From contig NW_005179241.1 of the NCBI RefSeq assembly GCF_000350225.1, positions 8,720-72,719 of the forward strand: 64,000 nt of DNA, written 5' to 3'. The notes beneath the pieces were generated by a model. It saw only the letters and a list, made by a program, of their open reading frames with translations, made no database searches and was not told the DNA's origin. Each line of letters starts with the position of its first letter. The first letter of the stretch is position 1. This document shows, piece after piece, positions 52,079 through 61,310 of this stretch. Made by a program: the position numbers and the translations under genes. Source of the stretch: Chondrus crispus (Eukaryota > Rhodophyta > Florideophyceae > Gigartinales > Gigartinaceae).

Positions 52079-54609
52079 GACACTAGACTCAAGAGAGTTG
52101 CTGCAATGCTTGTTTTCGACCAGGACAACGGGACAATTCCTCGCATCATCACTTGGACCTTTGCGGTAGAGATGCTCTAATAATGAGTACTCTACCACAG
52201 GCTACAATTGGTTATGCTTGGGCAAACCTGCGTGAGATATCTGCGAGCTATAAACTAACTTTACGTCAGATGTGCGTGTGATGCGCAAATCCATCAATTT
52301 TGATTGACTAGAGGGGGTGTTTGTGTATAATGTACACAAACTGTCGGAATTTGCCCGGGGAGCGGGCGGGTGATCTGAAACGTGGACAGGTGGCGCGGGC
52401 CACTGAGCTCTGTGCGCAAAGGGAGAAGCACAGGCCGGGGCGGCGCGGGGTGCGGGAGGGGAACAAGGACTGCTGAAGCGTTCGTTGGGTTCGGTTTGTT
52501 TGTGTGAGTTTTTTTTTGTTGGGACGAAGACGTTCACCGTCTTCGTCCTCGATCTTTATACTCCCACTCGACGCCAAGTCGAGTGGACTAAAAGTGTACT
52601 CACCCCTCATTTTGTGGGGGGCTACCTACAAATGCGCCTCTATCATGCTTAATTAGGCGTTTGCCCGTTTTAGGTAATGAGGATCCTTTAGGAGGATCCT
52701 CAAGTTGTAGGTAGTTGAATTGTCTACGTGAGGTAGTGCCACCCACTAGGGACATGTGGCACAACGTTAAGGATTACGATAGTGATAGACACTGATAAAA
52801 GTTGGGACACAAGCCGCCGATTTGCTTGGCGTTCGGCTCCCGATGTAATTGTTTGTGCACAGACACAAACGCACAAATGCACCTACACGTGCACCTCTCC
52901 CATCAACTGTTATCCGTGCGAGCTCTCCCATCCCCAGCCTGTGTATCCGCCGGTCTCGTCTTCTTCTCCCTTTCGCAGTAAGACCGTGACGTAACGTGAT
53001 GTTTCGTTGCCGTTTCGCGGGTTGCAGCAACAAAAGAAGCAGCAGATACTTCACCTGAGGGGTGACTGGGATGGGGGTGCGAAGGTGGAATGGCGATCTA
53101 TGCGCTGGGGCTTTTCCGTACTGCTGAGGGTGCATACGCATTGCGAATGCATCATACATATTTTATGTCATACTGTATGCGTTCCCGTGCCAGAGCACAA
53201 AATACGACACACCTACTGTACCAAGGGAATTTGCGTGTCCAAAATTTGTGTGCGTTTGTGTTTTTCTGAGTCTGTGTAATTAGAAGAAGAACGAGATTGG
53301 TCCAAACGCCTTGCGACCATTGGCCTTGCGGAGGATCTCAAATGATTCAAATTTCTCTTTGCGTAAAGTTGTCCGTAAAGTAACGCGTTGTTTTTTTCCA
53401 TTTGTCCACAAACTCGCTGGACGTAAAGTAAACGCGAGATTGAATAATTCCACCACAAGTTTTGCAGGCTGACCTCCAGCAAGGTACCTGCACGCCACAA
53501 ACGCAAGTCTGGTATAGGGTGTACGTCATTGTGCCGCCCGACGGATCACGTGCACCTGCGCGAGTACTCGCTGAAGCGAATATTGTAGCGCACCACATGG
53601 ATAGAAAGGTTCTCAGTCGAAAGGGTGGTGTGTTTCGTCTTCTTGAAAGCCTGAGGGGGGCCGTTTGGAGAGGACCGCTTTTTAGAAGCTTCTACTTATC
53701 TATCTTTCGCGGTTGCTCAGGCGGCATCTCTGGCAGATCCTGTCGCGATTTGATCCATTGATCGACTTTGCGCAGATGAAGCGATAGGGGCGTCCATGAC
53801 GCATATCGCGACGACCCGTGCAGTCTGGGACTTATTTGTGCTGATGAAAAGAACGGAAGACCCACTCCGTTTTTCTTCACGACGGATCCATCCGGCACTG
53901 CTGTGATGAGGCGGATGTGAAACTCGTGGAAAACTGACGTGCCCCGAGTTTTCGGTATGCTGTGAGTTTTGCCAAACGCGCTGTTTGAAAATTTTGCGTT
54001 CAAAAAAGCCGAGCAAACTCGCCGCCAAAACACGAGTTTTCATGACTTTACGGACATCGTTGGTACACTAGCACTTTAGACGAGGCTCGTAGAAGGGTCG
54101 TTGTTGCCGTACTCAAACACTCTTGATCGGGAATACACTGCACTGGTTACTAACTACTAAGTGGTGATGTGGGTCTTAGCTCTGTTGTAAATAAAGAGCT
54201 TGTGCTCGGAAGCCTTAAACTCGAGACAATTTATGGACCACAGAGAGAACATGAAATAGCAAACTACAAAATGCGTCTTGAGATAATCTAGGGTAAACTG
54301 CTTCCGTGTCCAGGACTACGAAAATCCGAATGATGCATGTGAGAGAGAACCACTGGGCGAAACGGGAGGTGTCCCGACTAGGACAGAGGAGGGGCAGGCA
54401 TAGAGTAACGATATTCAACAATGCACTTATCAGAGCGTCTCCACCGGCGTCGTCCAAATCAGACAGGGTCCAAAATTTCTATTGCTGCGATTGGCTATTG
54501 CTGGTCGTAGAATTGCTGCTTCGTAAACTCTCTATTGGCGAATTCATTATCTGCCAACTGCTGAGTGAGTGTGAGCGAACTCCGTTTTTGATGTGACGGT
54601 CTGACCGTA
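52079..54609. other. Non-coding region with a hairpin cluster and possible LTR remnants
   Basis: A group of hairpins occupies 52319-52714 (separate entry). A TATA-like GTGTATAATG occurs at 52323-52332. The 18-base phrase GGGTCTTAGCTCTGTTGT (54171-54188) recurs at 55747-55764, each near GTTGTAAATAAAG, suggesting remnants of another LTR family. Several open frames of about 100 codons (for example 53462-53761) were not recognised. Confidence 0.4.
52319..52714. repeat. Cluster of hairpins bounded by an inverted CTACCTACAA pair
   Basis: Perfect stems: GTTTGTGTA (52319-52341), GACGAAGACG (52523-52547), CCACTCGAC (52564-52586) and GAGGATCC (52679-52701). CTACCTACAA (52622-52631) faces its inverse TTGTAGGTAG (52705-52714). 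Confidence 0.7.
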
Positions 54610-54831
54610 CAGGGGGGGTCGCGCAATAGTGCTAGCTTGAGTAGTGCCGCCCTCGATTTAGTGCTATGCGAAATGCCATGGCACGGGTTATAATAATGTC
54701 CTTTAAAGATGGTTTTGTGTGCTTCCTGAGTAAAAGGTCGTATTTTGGTTCTCTTTGTATAATGGCAACCTTGCAATAGTGCCACATATACAAGTTTGTG
54801 CCGGTATGGCACTATATTGTGGGACCCCCTG
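54610..54831. repeat. CAGGGGG-type MITE with TA target duplication
   Basis: 222 bp with ends CAGGGGGGGTC and the inverse of GACCCCCTG, both followed inward by CGCAATAGTGC-like sequence, and TA at 54608-54609 and 54832-54833. The end sequence and TA target are typical of Tc1/mariner/pogo MITEs. It has no coding capacity. Confidence 0.85.
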
Positions 54832-54833
54832 TA

Positions 54834-54955
54834 CACCCGAATACTGCAAATAGTGCGGTCTGCACTATTTTGGAACGCCAATTCGAAGCCGGGGTGACGG
54901 TATTTACTGCGGTCCGCACTAATATTGATACCGCACTAATTAAGTCATTTCCCCT
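54834..54955 (-). mobile_element. Truncated right end of the pogo-like element
   Basis: 122 bp nearly identical to the inverse of 51955-52076, starting CACCCGAATACTGCAAATAG and stopping after CATTTCCCCT. It shares the TA at 54832-54833 with the preceding MITE and joins directly to a CTAG-family MITE fragment. Confidence 0.88.
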
Positions 54956-55375
54956 AAATCGAAACTTTAAACATTCAGTTTGGACACCATTTCTTTAACG
55001 TATACGCGCTCGGCAATAACATCTTGCAAAACATTGGGATGGCGGTTGTCAATGCACAGAGAGACTAAGAATCTAATGAACTATCAATGATGAGTTGACT
55101 TTTTAAACAGGCGTTTTGGTTTCGAAGATATCAACATCAAACGTTTTTGAGGTTGGTCAAAAAAGGCTCCTTTTTGGGCATTTTAAAAATGGCTGGAGAA
55201 GACGTGCAGATCTGACCAAACTCCACCCTTCCACAACGCAGAAGTCAACTGCCGTGTCGAGAGTATCTTTTTTCCATCTTGTTGAGCTAGCACAAGTCGA
55301 GAAAAATAAGTTGAAAAGTGACCTCATATGAGGTCAAATGGCCTCATATGAGGTCATTTGTCACCTAGACACTAG
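54956..55375 (+). repeat. CTAG-family MITE, 5'-truncated copy
   Basis: Corresponds to about the last 425 bp of 1002-1488, entering at AAATCGAAACTTTAAACATT and ending CTAGACACTAG (55365-55375). Close to the end, the palindrome is duplicated: two CCTCATATGAGG copies lie 20 bases apart. The left end was replaced by the truncated pogo end. Confidence 0.88.
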
Positions 55376-56271
55376 AGCGTGGGAACGGGCTGGCGTATCA
55401 CGCCGCACAGGAGAGTCTGCCGGGAAGCAAACACGGAGGGGGGCACGTGGGAGTAGATAAGTGTGGGTTGTCCACCGGCCTCGAGTGCGGATATTCCAGT
55501 ACGTAGTCGCTGGGGGTAGTACAGTGCGACGAAGGTTGGTCATGTACCATGGTCACATTACAGTACCCTGTTCACGGCCATCCAGTGCGCTAAACCTTTA
55601 TCATAACTCACATGTTTGGCAATGCAATGGGATCTTCAGACCCAAACACGGGTTCTCCCTGGTTGTAAATAAAGTTTTTTATCATACGCGATATGCACCG
55701 TGATTTTAATACACCTGGTGATGTCAGGTGGGTCTTACATCACCACGGGTCTTAGCTCTGTTGTGGTGATGTCAGGTTAGTGTCCTGCATTACTCTAAGA
55801 CTGGACATGACGTCTCGACTGTACCAACGCCGGACTCGTGAAGAGCCCCATAGCGATTACGAATACAGTACCACGCCCCGCTTGTCATACTGCGAAGGGG
55901 CTCACACAGTATGTCTCACCGAGGTCGACCTTGCGATCTTTGACCACAGAGATGGTCCACCAGCTCAAGTCGAAGTCTTGCAGAGTCAAGTTATGTGCTG
56001 TTTTGTGCATCAGGGGCGTTCAAGTTTCAAGAGACAAACTGCCACCCATCAATGTAACTTTTTGGTTTTAAGTGAAGTAGAAGACACATGTCTCTCGCTA
56101 GGCTCCTCAGAGATTTTTTTGTTAGTTAGCATACGTTCTCGCACAAGCACGTATATAGGTGCTGGTCGTCTTGCGTAAAGGCTGATATTCGGACTTTCAT
56201 CGTCCGAAACCAGAAGGCTGACCTGCATATACAGAACAATCAAGGTAACCCGTACTGCTACTGAATGTGCC
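55376..56271. other. Upstream region of the cysteine-rich gene
   Basis: Contains two GGTGATGTCAGGT copies (from about 55718 and 55766) around an inverted TGGTGATGT/ACATCACCA pair, probable LTR debris. A 132-codon frame at 55780-56178 is not recognised and probably spurious. The promoter of the downstream gene should lie in the last few hundred bases. Confidence 0.35.
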
Positions 56272-57012
56272 ATGAATCGCTTCAACTTCAGCTTTTCTTT
56301 CGCCGCAGTGGTCTTGCTGTTGTGTCTTACATCTTCTAATGCCCAACGCAGGTGCAGAATCGCTACTCATCGTGTGACGGGGAAAAACAAACTGTTCTCT
56401 CTTATATGTCGTTGTGGAAGAAGATCCGAAATGCTAGGTCGCAAAATACGCTTCTTTGATCCGCACGTAGCTGACACGAACGCTCAAGAACAGGTGACAG
56501 TCAGGTGCATCGAAAAGGAGAAGCATGCCTTGGCACGGACCTGTGAACACAATCCGGCCCTTTTTGAGAGCAGAGCTGCCCATGTCTTGCGCAGTTGCAT
56601 GGGCAAACGTCCCAAAAACCCGACAAGGGAAGGCAACAAGCCGTTTTCCTATCGCCGAGACCAGTGCGTTACCGAGTTTCGCGAGCTAGATGTTTCCAGA
56701 AAGGAAGCACTTCTCGTCTGTGCATGTACGCAAAGGCCTGGATATCTTGTGCACCCTGGTGTGACGCAATTCCTCACTGTGGGTTCACCCAATGGTGCAG
56801 ATGAAGAACAAAAATTTATGCAAAAGTGTACAAAAGGTGCGATGTCCCATCTTAATAATGCTTGCAAAAAAGAACCCGAACGTTTTGATCTCAGAAGCGC
56901 TCAATCGTTCAACGTCTGTTGCAAGAGAGCAAGAGTCCAATTTGACGTTGCAAAACTCAAATGTCAAGCTACTGTTCCGGACGATATTTCCGAAATCGAT
57001 CTCACTTTTTGA
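56272..57012 (+). CDS. Secreted cysteine-rich protein with two duplicated six-Cys domains
   Basis: An intact 246-residue frame from ATG 56272. The first 24 residues form a classic signal peptide: a hydrophobic core AAVVLLLCLTSS with likely cleavage after SSNA. The mature chain has 14 Cys in two tandem units of matching spacing. Unit 1 is C28, C46, C48, C79, C91, C109; unit 2 is C132, C150, C152, C186, C198, C216, plus C217 and C231. Gaps are 18, 2, 31, 12, 18 and 18, 2, 34, 12, 18 residues, so the pattern is C-x17-C-x-C-x30/33-C-x11-C-x17-C. Side positions also match (ARTCEHNPALFES versus NNACKKEPERFDL). No family was recognised. An extracellular, disulfide-bonded role is inferred. No lesion was seen. 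Confidence 0.75.
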   Translation: MNRFNFSFSFAAVVLLLCLTSSNAQRRCRIATHRVTGKNKLFSLICRCGRRSEMLGRKIRFFDPHVADTNAQEQVTVRCIEKEKHALARTCEHNPALFESRAAHVLRSCMGKRPKNPTREGNKPFSYRRDQCVTEFRELDVSRKEALLVCACTQRPGYLVHPGVTQFLTVGSPNGADEEQKFMQKCTKGAMSHLNNACKKEPERFDLRSAQSFNVCCKRARVQFDVAKLKCQATVPDDISEIDLTF

Positions 57013-58294
57013 GACTGAGGACATCGCAAGTAAATGAAGGAGGGATATATTGCCACCGTCGGCCTGATAGTTTCGTTTTGTACACACGTAAACCAACGGG
57101 CCCACGAGCGAAAGGCGAAAACTTGATCCTTCCGTCTTTGTTATCTCTTTATAACCTAACCGGAAAAAAAATAGATTAGGCGGAGGAGAATTGTCGGAGC
57201 TTTTGTCGCACGAATTCTTTCTGAAAAGGTACTGCAATTGCTATGATGGCACTAGGAGTTCGAATTTGTTTGTATAAATGAAACTTCCGTCTAAGAATGA
57301 CTGCCCCGCTCCCATTATAACTTTTTATGGTGATGAGTACTCTCGTCATGATTGGCAATGCTGGGTACAAAAGTTACAGATTACCTACGAACTTATCAAG
57401 ACTCTTAATCTGCGGGAACATACTGTACTACCCGTTGCGAATTCCTTTCAATATTAGAAATGGCGCATTTTTTCTCGTAGTTTGCAGGATGAGCTTGATA
57501 CCAACGCCTATGAAACGTTGAGTTTAGTTTTCACATTGATACTTGCAGGTTCATTTCCGGTTTGCATATGTTTTGGGCAGCCTCTCCCAACTTCTGTGAA
57601 GGTTCAGTGTGAAGCAACTGTTTGTAGCCCTGGAAAGATGACCTGAAAGTCCAGTGTCTATCCGACCAATATATAACGGCCAAAATATATCATATTTTCA
57701 ACTTTACCTCCATTTTCAGTCGGTTTGCTTTCAATCTTACCGATTTTTCCAAGCAGTTTCAGCGCTTCTAATCTATTCTTCACACTCTTAAAGTAGGTAA
57801 TGATGAAGACAAGCAGCGATTGCGATTTTTTTTATATCGCTACTGTCAGCACAGTCGAACCTACTCGTATCTTTTCGGCACTTACAAATAGCCCTTTTCC
57901 GAAACAGTTCTACTGCTCACATTGAAGAAGTTTTTCTTTGTGAAACGCAAAAAATAGAATGAGAATCGGACAACTCCTTGCCGAGAAATGTAAAGAATGG
58001 TGTTTGTCCTCATATGAGGGAGGGTACTGCCCCTTAAGGGCAGAAGGGGGATAGAAAGATAAAGGGACGAAAGGGGCAACGGAAGACTTGACAACTTCAC
58101 AGTGTTCCCTGTGCACAGAGAACATTGCTCGCGCCAAGTCAATAGAATTGGCGTGGGTTTTTGGTAATGTTTCCAAGTGGCGCAATTCTACTCGCATCTC
58201 TATTTGCGCAAATGAGGAAATCTGTCTCCATCCGGTCGGCTGCTTGGAGATAGATTTACTCAAAATGGTAAATTTTTTAGAGATACTCACTCCA
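57013..58294. other. Region without recognisable gene
   Basis: Mostly AT-rich, with short open frames only. A CCTCATATGAGG palindrome near 58011 may be debris of the CTAG MITE family. GGAGATAGATTT near 58250 faces its inverse near 58800 across the MITE, so that MITE probably sits inside an older inverted repeat. Confidence 0.35.
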
Positions 58295-58782
58295 CTAGTG
58301 TCTAGACGACCGGCAATTTGCTTCATATGAGGTCAGGCTTGGCCTCATATGAGGTCGGTTTTTTTTGCAAAAATGTATACATTAAATCGAAATTCTATAA
58401 AATCAGTTTAGACACCATTTCTTTAACCAATATTCCCTCGGTAATAGCTTCCTGCAAAACATCGGGATAGCAGTTATGAATACACAGAAATACTAAGAAT
58501 CTAATATAGTTTCAACAATCGAATGATATTTTAAACAGGCGTTTTGGTTTCGAAGATATCAACAAAAAACGTTTTGATGTTCTTTAAAAAAGCTTCTTCT
58601 TTAGGTATTCTCAAAAAGCCTGGAAAGGACGAGCAGATCTCACCAAGCTCCACCCTTCCACAGCCCAGAAGTCAACTGCGGTGGCGAGAGTATCTTTTTC
58701 CATTTTGTTCAGCTAGCACAAGTCGAGAAAAATTAAGTTGAAAAGTGACCTCATATGAGGCCATTTGTCACCTAGACACTAG
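58295..58782 (+). repeat. CTAG-family MITE, complete copy of a second subfamily
   Basis: 488 bp from CTAGTGTCTAG (58295-58305) to CTAGACACTAG (58772-58782), with duplicated CATATGAGGTC palindromes near the left end. The internal sequence matches the left half of the 4876-5764 fusion better than it matches 1002-1488. Confidence 0.88.
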
Positions 58783-58970
58783 AGTTGCTCGTGACCAAAT
58801 CTATCTCCAAAAATCAAAAATTTACTCATTTACTCAACCACTAGGGGTGCTCTAAGGATAGGAAATAGTACTCAAGGTAGCTTTCTGAATATTCAATTTA
58901 ATTTTCGCAAAAAAGAGCTCTCCTCGAGAGAGGAGATCGCCGTTTCGAGGCAAGCCCCGGTCGGATAGAC

Positions 58971-59176
58971 ACTAGACATATCCAAAAACGTAAGTAACAA
59001 GATGCAATTCTCACGAAGCTCTTTCCAGTGCCGAGGGAGAAGTCATGTACAGTGGCGGGGTTATGTTTTCCTTCCATTTCGACAAAGCGCAAGGCAAGAA
59101 AAAAAACATATCGAAAGGTGCCCGTATGTGAGGACAGTTGTCCTCATATGAGAACAATGGTCCGATAGACCACTAG
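58971..59176 (+). repeat. Diverged right half of a CTAG-family MITE
   Basis: Aligns loosely with the last about 180 bp of the family (TTTTCC, CATTTCGACAAAGCGCAAG, GAAAAAAAACATATCGAAAGG). It carries a CCTCATATGAG palindrome and ends GATAGACCACTAG. A similar GATAGACACTAG end occurs just upstream at about 58960-58971. Confidence 0.5.
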
Positions 59177-59594
59177 AGACAAGGGCTTTGACAAACTTTC
59201 GAGCTTATTCTTTTCCAGATTGCCTGGTAGGATAGGATTAGCTGTAGCAGCGCAAAGCAGGCTTTTCCTTGAAGAAGTGCAAACATGATGACTTGATCGA
59301 TACTGCGATACAGAACCATTCAACGCCCATCAGAGCGATGCATGGATCTGTCAGCGCTGACGAGGTACACTCCCGCTTCACGTCCCCGCATCGAAGCGCA
59401 AAAAGTTGCATCTCCCTGTGGGAGCGAGATGGCTGATACGGTACCCTTCTCACCGGCTCAATTTGGGTCGGTTTAGAATTTTCAAAAAATCGGTCATTTT
59501 ACCCCAGTACTGGCCAGTTTCCCGGTACCCCAATCTTTGGTTGGCGGCTCTCCAGGCCATCCGGCTCAATTTGGGCCACCTCCCCGCGGCACTT

Positions 59595-59933
59595 TCACCT
59601 CAGTTGGGACAGGCCGAGCAACGTTCGCGCCGCAGGGTCGTGCCGATCTCCACGAGAACTCCCTTTGTTCCCCTGCAACTCAACCGCCGATGGCCGTGGC
59701 CACTGTTGTAGGGGAACATCATCAAGAGAAGCCCAAAAACTACTCTTTAAGTTACGCGCAATGCCATCGCCCTTGACAGGCGCCCTGTTTTCTTTTTCAC
59801 AATTCAAATTGCTCGACGAAGCACGACTGCGACATTCGAAAGCCTTTGAGCTTACGTCTTCCACATGCGATACACATTTAAAGTTGTAGTTGGCGTGAGA
59901 GACTTTCGAAGTCAACACTGCCGCTGCTTGCAT
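59595..59933 (-). CDS. Possible N-terminal fragment of an unknown protein
   Basis: A 112-codon frame from ATG 59931-59933, Ser/Asn-rich, containing CEKENRAPVKG, which includes a KEN box, the degron type recognised by APC/C in cell-cycle proteins. The stop follows near 59595, where a repeated GGCTCAATTTGGG phrase begins. The KEN match is short and could be chance. Confidence 0.2.
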   Translation of the reverse strand: MQAAAVLTSKVSHANYNFKCVSHVEDVSSKAFECRSRASSSNLNCEKENRAPVKGDGIARNLKSSFWASLDDVPLQQWPRPSAVELQGNKGSSRGDRHDPAARTLLGLSQLR

Positions 59934-60937
59934 TTTGCCATCTTTTTTGCGTCCTCATCGATTCATAACTGCCATTTCGGAGCTCGTATCTCGCTCATCA
60001 GAATGTTTTGAACTCGATAATCTGACCGACGAACACAAGATACCTATGCAAGCGCTTGTGACGCTGGTATCCTACCGTCTGTTAACGCATGAATTTTAGA
60101 TTGTAGTCTCATGTTGGTGACCCGTGCGGCCACATTTGTTCTTTGCCCGATCAAAACACGCTCGTCACTGCAAGGAGCATCCTCATGCTCCCCTGTGGAC
60201 CCATTTGCGGACCCTTAAAATGTCGCGAAATGGACAAAACGATAGTTCATAGGCCACAAGCCACATTTTATGAATGAGGCCCTGGCATCCTCCGGTGAAA
60301 TGGACTCGTATCCGGCCACGGTCAGTTTGATCTTGTACGCAGTATTTGCTCAGGACAAATGGCTCATAGACAGAAGATGGTCTCGTTTTTCCCTAACTGT
60401 GCGCTGGAATGATCGATTGACGAATTGATGGCAGGGTTAGAGAATATGCGTTGTGTTTGCCGGAGCTATTTTAGCGTGCACTGTGCTCATAACAGCATTA
60501 TCAACAGCAAATCCACGCCGCGCGGCATGAAGCGTTCTGTCGACTAACCCTGTGCTCGAAAATAGAATATTTCTGAAGACCTCAAAAATCAATTTTTTGC
60601 ATACTACGAGCTCGCTTCGCCGCTAGCCTCCTTTCTGCGACTCGGAAAACTTTTTCCCAGAGACCTTCTTTCCAGCTATTGTCAAATCATTTTCAACAGA
60701 TGAATACAACTGGAGTTATTTTACGTGAAAGAAAAAAGTGGAGAACATTTTTCAAATGTTCTCCAAAATGTTCTCCAAATCGGTGGAGAACGTCTCCAAA
60801 CCGATGTAGATTCTCTTCATTTCTCTCTACGTGAAGAGAATCTACTAAATTCGTAGAATTCAGAACATCGAAGAGACGTTCTACGACTTCTTAAGAGGAA
60901 AGTCACGGCGAAGCTGTGAGTGAGAAGGTACGGCTGT
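59934..60937. other. Non-coding stretch ending in hairpins
   Basis: No gene is seen. Three stems sit close together near its end (60740-60845, separate entry). Confidence 0.35.
60740..60845. repeat. Cluster of three hairpins near the contig end
   Basis: GGAGAACATTT pairs with 60754-60764. TCGGT...GGAGA pairs with TCTCC...ACCGA across about 60780-60804. GTAGATTCTCTTCA (60806-60819) pairs perfectly with 60832-60845. Confidence 0.75.
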
Positions 60938-61016
60938 GGGGGGGGGGGGGCCTTTGCCGGGGGGAAGGCCCCGCGAAAAATTTAAAAAGGACCGCCCTGG
61001 GGGAAAAGGGGCGGGT

Positions 61017-61116
61017 NNNNNNNNNNNNNNNNNNNNNNNNNNNNNNNNNNNNNNNNNNNNNNNNNNNNNNNNNNNNNNNNNNNNNNNNNNNNNNNNNNNN
61101 NNNNNNNNNNNNNNNN
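61017..61116. other. Assembly gap of 100 N
   Basis: A run of exactly 100 N, the usual placeholder for a gap of unknown size. The flanks (60938-61016 and 61117-61300) are G-runs and low-complexity sequence, suggesting low-quality contig ends. Linkage across the gap depends on the scaffolding. Confidence 0.99.
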
Positions 61117-61310
61117 CGTCCCCGGGGACGCTTTAGGATGGTACTGATGAGGGGGTGGGGGGGGGGCTGGGGGGTGGAAGTGGCAATAATGAGTGCGGTG
61201 AATGGATGAGAAAGTTGAACCGGATGACGTATATGTTGGTGTTGATGTGGCGATTGGGGGTCGGATGAGGGCGGGGGACGGGGCTGTTCAAGTATTAGAA
61301 AGTTTCATGT

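Noticed and set aside
55780-56178. 132-codon plus-strand ORF upstream of the cysteine-rich gene
   Set aside because: No domain, no coherent composition, and it overlaps LTR-like debris.
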